The translations under genes were made by a program, and so were the position numbers. Below, piece after piece: positions 1-4,642 of a stretch of 8,112 bases of DNA. This DNA is from Flavobacteriaceae bacterium. Its GTDB lineage: Bacteria; Bacteroidota; Bacteroidia; Flavobacteriales; Flavobacteriaceae. The notes under the pieces were generated by a model. That model was not told the origin of the DNA. It searched no databases and saw nothing but the letters and a program-made list of their open reading frames with translations. The number at the start of each line of letters is the position of its first letter. Position 1 is the stretch's first letter. The stretch covers positions 1 through 8,112 of the forward strand of contig CATEMS010000312.1 in the NCBI GenBank assembly GCA_949507465.1. The letters run 5' to 3'.

Positions 1-735
1 GTTACATTGCAAATAGGTAATTTAAAGCAAATATCAAAATACATACAACAAACCGTTGTGTGCGATTTTAGGGTTCAGGATGTACTCTATGGGGGTCAAG
101 GAGCTCCCCTTGTTCCGATGGGTGATAAACTTCTTTTTTCTCAATACGATTATTGTCTAAACCTAGGTGGATTTGCAAATTTATCTAAGATATGCAATGG
201 GGTGTCTGTGGCTTATGATATTTGTCCAATAAACGTGGTTATGAATTACTTTGCTCAAAAATTAGCAATGCCCTATGACGATGGTGGTGAATTGGCAAGA
301 ACTGGTCAAGTTTTACCCACCATACTCAAGCAATTGGAGACCTTACCTTTTTACACACTGCCTGCTCCAAAATCTTTGGGTATAGAATGGGTTCACAAAG
401 AATTAATGCCCATATTAAAAGCCTCTAATGCAAAAGATATAGATGTTTTAAGAACCTGTGTTGCGCATTTTGCAAGCCAAATAGCCCAACAATTTGAATC
501 TGGTAGTAGCGTGCTAGTTACGGGAGGGGGCACATACAATCGTTTTTTATTAGAGCAAATAAAAGCACTTGTAGATGTTTCTTTGGTAGTGCCCAGTAAA
601 AGGCTCATTGAATTTAAGGAGGCTTTAATTTTTGGGCTTTTAGGTGTCTTGAAATTAAGAGATGAGGTAAATTGCTTGTCTAGTGTAACAGGAGCAAGTA
701 AAGATCATAGCAGTGGGGTTGTTTTTTTCAATTAG
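1..735 (+). CDS. anmK: Anhydro-N-acetylmuramic acid kinase, 3' part (5' end outside window)
   Basis: AnmK is a cytoplasmic enzyme that cleaves and phosphorylates 1,6-anhydro-N-acetylmuramic acid to MurNAc-6-phosphate during cell-wall recycling. The reading frame is open from base 1, and the first codons (VTLQIGN) match an internal AnmK motif, so the TTG at 7 is not the real start. Visible hallmarks are VVCDFR at 55-72 (I take its Asp, codon 64-66, to be the catalytic base by recall of the family), GGQGAPLVP at 91-117, NLGGFANLS around 160-186, and the ATP-binding GGGTYNRFL beginning at 523. The protein ends with SVTGASKDHSSGVV, the usual flavobacterial AnmK tail, so the 3' end looks intact. 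About 244 residues are visible of an expected 350 or so. No terminator hairpin is evident after the stop, and a new promoter-like element lies before the next gene. The family call is secure; the missing N-terminus cannot be judged. Confidence 0.95.
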   Translation, partial: VTLQIGNLKQISKYIQQTVVCDFRVQDVLYGGQGAPLVPMGDKLLFSQYDYCLNLGGFANLSKICNGVSVAYDICPINVVMNYFAQKLAMPYDDGGELARTGQVLPTILKQLETLPFYTLPAPKSLGIEWVHKELMPILKASNAKDIDVLRTCVAHFASQIAQQFESGSSVLVTGGGTYNRFLLEQIKALVDVSLVVPSKRLIEFKEALIFGLLGVLKLRDEVNCLSSVTGASKDHSSGVVFFN

Positions 736-806
736 AAGTCACTACTGTTGCAAAAGACCATATCTTAAAGTTTTCAAAATCTTAATTTAGTTCTCTCTCT
801 TCAAAG

Positions 807-814
807 TATATTTG
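807..814 (+). promoter_or_regulatory. Bacteroidota-type -7 promoter element (TATATTTG)
   Basis: TATATTTG matches the TAnnTTTG consensus recognised by the Bacteroidota primary sigma factor exactly. It ends 21 bases before the ATG of the DUF2452 gene, which would give a leader of roughly 15 bases. A clear -33 TTG is missing; the nearest candidate is the imperfect TTTAG at 786-790. An ATG at 815 is in frame with the gene but is closed by TAA at 824-826, so it does not compete as a start. Confidence 0.5.
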
Positions 815-835
815 ATGAAAATCTAATCTGTAGTA

Positions 836-1264
836 ATGCCTGCATCCAAAGAAAAAAAACCAGACCAAGTAGTCTTTGACCAAAAGTCACAGAAGTATAG
901 CGCTTCATTAACGCCATATGCAACAAACTTGGGTGCTCCGGCTATTATTCCAGATGATATCACTTCTTGGAAAAATACAAATATTAACAAAGTAAACCAT
1001 CAGTTTAAATCTCAGTTTGATGATCTCAAAGCACAATATGATTTAATGATGAGACAATTTGAGTACAACAATTTAATTTACAACGCTAAATTTAGTTTTG
1101 AACCTGTTCTTGGGAAAACCTATTTTTTATATCGTAAAAAGAATGGTGATGTATGGCTGTCTCTTATTTCGCCTAAAGAATGCAATTGGGATTATCAGGG
1201 AACGTACAGACTTAACAGTGCCAAGATGTGGGAGCAAATAGAGGAAGAAAATCAAGACTCTTAA
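836..1264 (+). CDS. DUF2452 family protein, function unknown
   Basis: This is a 142-residue soluble protein that I recognise as the DUF2452 family, common in Flavobacteriia and of no established function. Some members are labelled GTP-binding in databases, but no P-loop or other nucleotide-binding motif is visible here. Family-like segments are KPDQVVFDQ (8-16), YATNLGAPAI (28-37), a central charged helical stretch (about 50-80) and the aromatic-rich block YNNLIYNAKFSFEPVLGKTY (77-96). A C-terminal segment about NWDYQGTYRLNSAKMWEQ (117-134) follows. No signal peptide or membrane segment is present, so it is probably cytoplasmic. The length fits the family. The ATG at 836 is well placed behind a -7 element at 807-814. 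It is separated from anmK by 100 bases and from the dehydrogenase gene by 330 bases, so it is probably monocistronic, and context does not reveal its role. Confidence 0.85.
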   Translation: MPASKEKKPDQVVFDQKSQKYSASLTPYATNLGAPAIIPDDITSWKNTNINKVNHQFKSQFDDLKAQYDLMMRQFEYNNLIYNAKFSFEPVLGKTYFLYRKKNGDVWLSLISPKECNWDYQGTYRLNSAKMWEQIEEENQDS

Positions 1265-1348
1265 AAAAGCAACCTTAGATGTTCACTGGGGTGTATTTTA
1301 AACTTCGTTGACGCCTTGATGTAAATTTTAATGAAAAGAAACTTTTAG

Positions 1349-1381
1349 GATATCTCATTTTTTTATATTTGAAAAGATATC
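1349..1381. repeat. Inverted repeat GATATCT / AGATATC
   Basis: The arms at 1349-1355 and 1375-1381 are perfect 7-base inverted complements separated by 19 bases. The -7-like octamer TATATTTG (1364-1371) lies in the spacer, so the layout would suit an operator flanking a promoter. In such AT-rich DNA it could also arise by chance. Confidence 0.3.
1364..1371 (+). promoter_or_regulatory. Possible -7 promoter element (TATATTTG) for the dehydrogenase-nhaD unit
   Basis: This is an exact TAnnTTTG match, identical to the octamer at 807-814. No TTG is found at the expected 17-23 base spacing upstream; the nearest, at 1316-1318, is too far. If used, the leader to the ATG at 1595 would be about 215-220 bases, which is long. 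No better element was found closer to the gene. Confidence 0.25.
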
Positions 1382-1594
1382 AAAAAATCTATGATATTTA
1401 TTTTTTCTTGAATTTTATCTCAGAGGTAAATACCAGATCATTAATTTTTTAATCATTGTTTAATTCATAAATATTTTTTCATGACTCAGCTTTAACTCTT
1501 CTGTTTTTTTATCATGATATGTTAGTAAACATTTTGATAAAGATTAGTATTCAACAACATCAAACACCCAACAAAGATAAAAGCAACACCCACA

Positions 1595-2821
1595 ATGAAA
1601 GAATTACTTATAAAATACGAAGAGAAAGCCCCAGAGATTGTGTTTCATTGGAGAGACTCACAAACACAGGCAGAAGGATGGACCGTTATAAATTCGCTTC
1701 GCGGGGGAGCTGCAGGTGGTGGCACGCGCATGCGTGTAGGGCTCAATGAAAATGAAGTATTGTCACTGGCCAAAACCATGGAGGTTAAATTTACAGTGTC
1801 TGGACCCGCTATTGGCGGAGCTAAATCTGGAATTAATTTTGACCCACAAGATCCTCGCAAAAAAGGGGTGTTAGAGCGCTGGTATAAAGCGGTCTCACCG
1901 CTATTAAAATCATACTATGGTACCGGGGGAGATTTAAATGTAGATGAGATTCATGAGGTTATTCCAATTACAGAGCAAAGTGGAGTCTGGCATCCTCAAG
2001 AAGGGGTTTTTAACGGCCATTTTAACCCCACAAAAGCAGATAAAATTAACAGGATTGGACAGTTGCGTCAGGGCGTTATAAAGGTTATTGAAAACCCTGA
2101 CTACTCACCAGATGTTTCAAAAAAATACACCGTAGCAGATATGATTACAGGTTTTGGTGTGGCTCAAGCAGTACATCATTATTATGCAATTTATGGAGGT
2201 GATGTAAAAGGTAAGAAAGCCATTGTTCAAGGTTTTGGTAATGTTGGTGCTGCGGCTGCCTACTACTTAGCCCAAATGGGAGCCAAAATTGTGGGTATCA
2301 TTGACAGGGCAGGTGGAGTTATAAACCCAGATGGGTTTTCTTTTGAACAAATTACTGAACTCTATCATAAAAAAGATGGAAATACTCTAGTGGCAGAAAA
2401 CATGTTGTCTTTTGAGCAAATGAATGAACAAATTTGGACATTAGAATGTGATATTTTTGCTCCTTGTGCCGCTTCAAGATTGATTACAAAAGACCAAATT
2501 AGTAGCTTAATTGACAATGGGCTTCAGGTCATATCTTGTGGAGCAAATGTGCCTTTTGCAGATAAAGAAATTTTCTTTGGGAGTATCATGGAATATACAG
2601 ACAATCGTGTCTCTTTAATTCCTGATTTTATAAGTAATTGTGGAATGGCTAGGGTGTTTGCCTATTTTATGGAAGGTAAAGTATTGATGACAGATCAAGC
2701 AATTTTTAATGATACCTCACATACTATTAAAAGAGCAATTCAAGATATACACAATGCCAATAACAATAAAGTAAAAATTAGTAACACTGCTTTTGAAATT
2801 GCTTTAAAACAATTAATATAA
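1595..2821 (+). CDS. Glu/Leu/Phe/Val family amino-acid dehydrogenase
   Basis: This 408-residue, probably cytoplasmic NAD(P)-dependent oxidative deaminase converts an L-amino acid to its 2-oxoacid and ammonium, or the reverse. The N-terminal dimerisation/substrate domain (about 1-180) carries GGGTRMR (41-47), the two family lysines K65 (in MEVKF) and K77 (in IGGAKSG, the likely catalytic Lys), and D113 in GTGGDLNVDE. The Rossmann domain has VQGFGNVG (211-218), with D237 in IIDRAGG at the end of the second strand, which favours NAD over NADP. CDIFAPCAAS, CGANVPF and NCGMARVF follow, in the order usual for the family. GGGTR stands where glutamate dehydrogenases usually have KGGIR, and it resembles GGTRM of leucine dehydrogenase, so substrate should not be assumed to be glutamate. 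Length fits the family. The ATG at 1595 gives a natural N-terminus. nhaD follows after 21 bases, suggesting co-transcription. Confidence 0.92.
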   Translation: MKELLIKYEEKAPEIVFHWRDSQTQAEGWTVINSLRGGAAGGGTRMRVGLNENEVLSLAKTMEVKFTVSGPAIGGAKSGINFDPQDPRKKGVLERWYKAVSPLLKSYYGTGGDLNVDEIHEVIPITEQSGVWHPQEGVFNGHFNPTKADKINRIGQLRQGVIKVIENPDYSPDVSKKYTVADMITGFGVAQAVHHYYAIYGGDVKGKKAIVQGFGNVGAAAAYYLAQMGAKIVGIIDRAGGVINPDGFSFEQITELYHKKDGNTLVAENMLSFEQMNEQIWTLECDIFAPCAASRLITKDQISSLIDNGLQVISCGANVPFADKEIFFGSIMEYTDNRVSLIPDFISNCGMARVFAYFMEGKVLMTDQAIFNDTSHTIKRAIQDIHNANNNKVKISNTAFEIALKQLI

Positions 2822-2842
2822 AGTTTATAAAGTATTTTATTT

Positions 2843-4222
2843 ATGGAATCAATCATTATAGCACTATTTGTAGTTGGTTATCTATCAATCACTCTAGAGC
2901 ATCCCCTCAGGCTAGATAAAACAGTACCGGCTCTTTTAATGGCAGCACTTATTTGGGGTGTTTTGGCTGTTGGTTTTCATGCAGGTTGGTTTGATGTAAT
3001 TGACACCTATGAGAATACCTTTAGCTTTGCCTCCGGAGGTGAACAAGCCGAACATGGTTTTGAAAATACTCTTTTACACCATCTAGGAAAAACTGCAGAG
3101 ATTTTGATTTTCCTAATAGGTGCTATGACCATTGTGGAGATTATAGATTTACATCGTGGTTTTGAGGTCTTGAAAGCTGCCGTAAAAACTAAAAGTAAAA
3201 AAAGGTTGTTATGGATTATCGGGATTTTAGCATTTATTCTTTCTGCCATAATAGATAACCTCACCGCTACAATTGTTCTTGTTACCCTGCTGCGTAAATT
3301 AATTATTCAGCGCGAAGAGCGCCTTTGGTTTGCTTCTATGGTCGTCATTGCTGCCAATGCGGGGGGCGCATGGTCTCCAATTGGTGATGTTACAACAACC
3401 ATGTTATGGATTGCAAAAAATGTAACTGCTTTGGGGCTTATAGAGTATGTGGTGATACCTTCTATAATTTGTTTTGTAGTGCCGTTTTTTATTGCTTCTT
3501 TTCTACCAGCCTTCAGGGGTGAGATTCAAGTAATTGATGATCAAGGGATACCCAATGAAAGACTTTTAAGTAGTAAGAAGATGCTATTTCTTGGTCTTGG
3601 TATGATTGTATCTGTCCCTATTTTTAAAACCTTAACTCATTTACCTCCCTACATAGGGATGATGTTGGCATTGGGTGTTGTGTGGCTAGTATCAGAGTAT
3701 ATCCATCCAGAAGAAGATTTCAGTAAAGAAAGACGTCACCTTTACTCTGCCCACAAGGCGCTATCGCGTATTGAAATTTCAAGTATATTGTTTTTCTTAG
3801 GAATTTTAATGGCCGTAGCAGGACTAGAGAGTTTGGTGTATGGCATTGCAGAAAATGGTGACCCGGTAGGAACCCTTCGTTATTTAGCTGAGGTGTTAAA
3901 TAGTACAATACCTTCTCAAGATATTGTAGTAATGTTATTAGGGGTGCTCTCTGCCATTATAGATAATGTACCACTGGTAGCAGCTTCTATGGGTATGTAT
4001 ACTGCAGAGACAGATAGTTTGCTTTGGCATTTTATAGCATTCTCTGCTGGTACTGGTGGAAGTATGCTTATCATTGGATCCGCAGCAGGTGTTGCTGCAA
4101 TGGGCATGGAGCGTATCGATTTTATCTGGTACCTCAAAAAAATTACTTGGCTGGCCTTTATAGGTTTTGCTGCTGGCTCAATAGCTTTTATCCTTATCAC
4201 TGGTGGTAGCTCACCAATGTAG
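2843..4222 (+). CDS. nhaD: Na+/H+ antiporter NhaD
   Basis: NhaD is an inner-membrane antiporter of the ion transporter superfamily that exports Na+ (or Li+) in exchange for H+, aiding salt tolerance and pH homeostasis. The 459-residue protein has roughly 11-13 hydrophobic segments spread along its whole length. Recognisable NhaD stretches are ITLEHPLRLDKTVPAL (16-31), HHLGKTAEILIFLIGAMT (79-96), SAIIDNLTATIV (134-145) and GGAWSPIGDVTTTMLW (174-189). The second half repeats the theme with SAIIDNVPLVAAS (370-382) followed by a Gly-rich stretch, SAGTGGSMLIIGSAAGV (401-417). This fits the two-fold internal repeat of the superfamily, and the Asp-Asn pairs D138-N139 and D374-N375 are candidate ion-binding residues. 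The ATG at 2843 directly begins the first membrane helix. It lies 21 bases after the dehydrogenase stop, and its transcript very likely ends at the hairpin at 4251-4282. Confidence 0.95.
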   Translation: MESIIIALFVVGYLSITLEHPLRLDKTVPALLMAALIWGVLAVGFHAGWFDVIDTYENTFSFASGGEQAEHGFENTLLHHLGKTAEILIFLIGAMTIVEIIDLHRGFEVLKAAVKTKSKKRLLWIIGILAFILSAIIDNLTATIVLVTLLRKLIIQREERLWFASMVVIAANAGGAWSPIGDVTTTMLWIAKNVTALGLIEYVVIPSIICFVVPFFIASFLPAFRGEIQVIDDQGIPNERLLSSKKMLFLGLGMIVSVPIFKTLTHLPPYIGMMLALGVVWLVSEYIHPEEDFSKERRHLYSAHKALSRIEISSILFFLGILMAVAGLESLVYGIAENGDPVGTLRYLAEVLNSTIPSQDIVVMLLGVLSAIIDNVPLVAASMGMYTAETDSLLWHFIAFSAGTGGSMLIIGSAAGVAAMGMERIDFIWYLKKITWLAFIGFAAGSIAFILITGGSSPM

Positions 4223-4250
4223 GGGTGATTGTTTTAATATTAAGAGTAAA

Positions 4251-4282
4251 AAAAAAGAGCATTCGTGGAAATGCTCTTTTTT
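4251..4282 (+). terminator. Rho-independent terminator after nhaD, symmetric and possibly bidirectional
   Basis: A perfect 13-bp stem pairs 4251-4263 (A6 then GAGCATT) with 4270-4282 (AATGCTC then T6) around a 6-base loop (CGTGGA). The core GAGCATT/AATGCTC is followed by six T on the + strand. The preceding A tract would give a U run on the opposite strand too, so it could stop transcripts from both sides. It begins 28 bases after the nhaD stop. Confidence 0.88.
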
Positions 4283-4400
4283 ACATTCAATGAAAACAAA
4301 AAAATCTAATTGGCTGTATCTTTTTTTTGTGTTTCTTTTTAGCGGAGATATGTTTTCAAATCTCTTACTTTATGTTTCACTTTTATATAAAGATGCTCGC

Positions 4401-4416
4401 AACTGCGTAGGCAGTT
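4401..4416. repeat. Small perfect hairpin AACTGC-GTAG-GCAGTT
   Basis: A 6-bp perfect stem (4401-4406 with 4411-4416) with a 4-base loop sits in non-coding DNA. It lacks a following T run, so it is not a typical terminator. Its role, if any, is unknown; it could be an RNA fold or a protein-binding palindrome. Confidence 0.35.
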
Positions 4417-4546
4417 CATATTATCATTTGGTTGTTTTAGGGACTTAAATATACTTAAATTTATACATTAAACCGATATAGTGCGTAATTATTCGATAAA
4501 ATGCATAAAATTTTAACATTTCCCCTTTCATTAAGATTTATATTAC

Positions 4547-4572
4547 TTGTTATCTCCTTTAAAAATAGTTTG
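4547..4572 (+). promoter_or_regulatory. Possible promoter of the propeller-folC unit
   Basis: TTG at 4547-4549 is followed after 16 bases by TAGTTTG (4566-4572), one base short of the Bacteroidota -7 consensus TAnnTTTG. Spacing is at the short edge of the usual range. It would give a leader of roughly 65 bases to the TTG start at 4643, containing the hairpin at 4591-4608. Confidence 0.35.
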
Positions 4573-4590
4573 AATTTTGCGTGTTCTTTT

Positions 4591-4615
4591 TCTCTAAAAA
4601 ACTAGAGACTTTTAG
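4591..4615 (+). promoter_or_regulatory. Two mutually exclusive small stems in the propeller-gene leader
   Basis: TCTCTA (4591-4596) can pair with TAGAGA (4603-4608). Alternatively CTAAAA (4594-4599) can pair with TTTTAG (4610-4615). The two overlap, so only one can form at a time. They lie 28-52 bases before the TTG start. Both stems are short and AT-rich, so a regulatory role is speculative. Confidence 0.2.
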
Positions 4616-4642
4616 GTATCTTTAACTTTAAAATTTAACCCA

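Larger units (their letters stand above)
1265..1594. other. AT-rich 330-base intergenic region upstream of the dehydrogenase gene
   Basis: No plausible gene is seen on either strand. The stretch is very rich in T tracts. It contains one perfect -7 octamer (1364-1371) and an inverted repeat (1349-1381). No G+C-rich hairpin followed by a T run, as expected for the DUF2452 terminator, was found. No tRNA- or riboswitch-like fold was recognised by eye. Confidence 0.6.
4283..4642. other. 360-base intergenic region before the propeller gene
   Basis: No secure gene is visible. The stretch holds a possible 52-residue hydrophobic reading frame (4290-4448, + strand), a small perfect hairpin (4401-4416), a weak GAGAT/ATCTC stem (4345-4349 with 4360-4364), a possible promoter (4547-4572) and a hairpin pair just upstream of the next start (4591-4615). 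It is T-rich, which by itself favours spurious Phe/Leu/Tyr-rich frames. Confidence 0.6.

Noticed and set aside
393..608. Minus-strand frame within anmK
   Set aside because: It lies opposite strongly conserved AnmK coding sequence with no recognisable motif; the same applies to the minus-strand frames at 1645-1860, 3007-3264, 3720-3908, 3916-4200, 4673-4855 and 6340-6654.
1723..1736. CACGC-GCAT-GCGTG hairpin in a locally G+C-rich patch
   Set aside because: It falls in codons for the conserved GTRMRV segment of the dehydrogenase, so protein constraint is enough to explain it.
1519..1749. 76-codon + strand frame upstream of and overlapping the dehydrogenase
   Set aside because: It overlaps the real dehydrogenase start in another frame, has no family resemblance, and its N-terminal part lies in AT-rich intergenic DNA.
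4393..4398. Extra ATGCTC copy that could pair with the 5' arm of the nhaD terminator
   Set aside because: A 6-base match 130 bases away is easily chance and is much weaker than the 13-bp terminator stem.
4203..4448. 81-codon + strand frame overlapping the nhaD end
   Set aside because: It begins inside nhaD and reads through the terminator hairpin. Only the sub-frame from 4290 has any appeal and is given as a low-interest finding.
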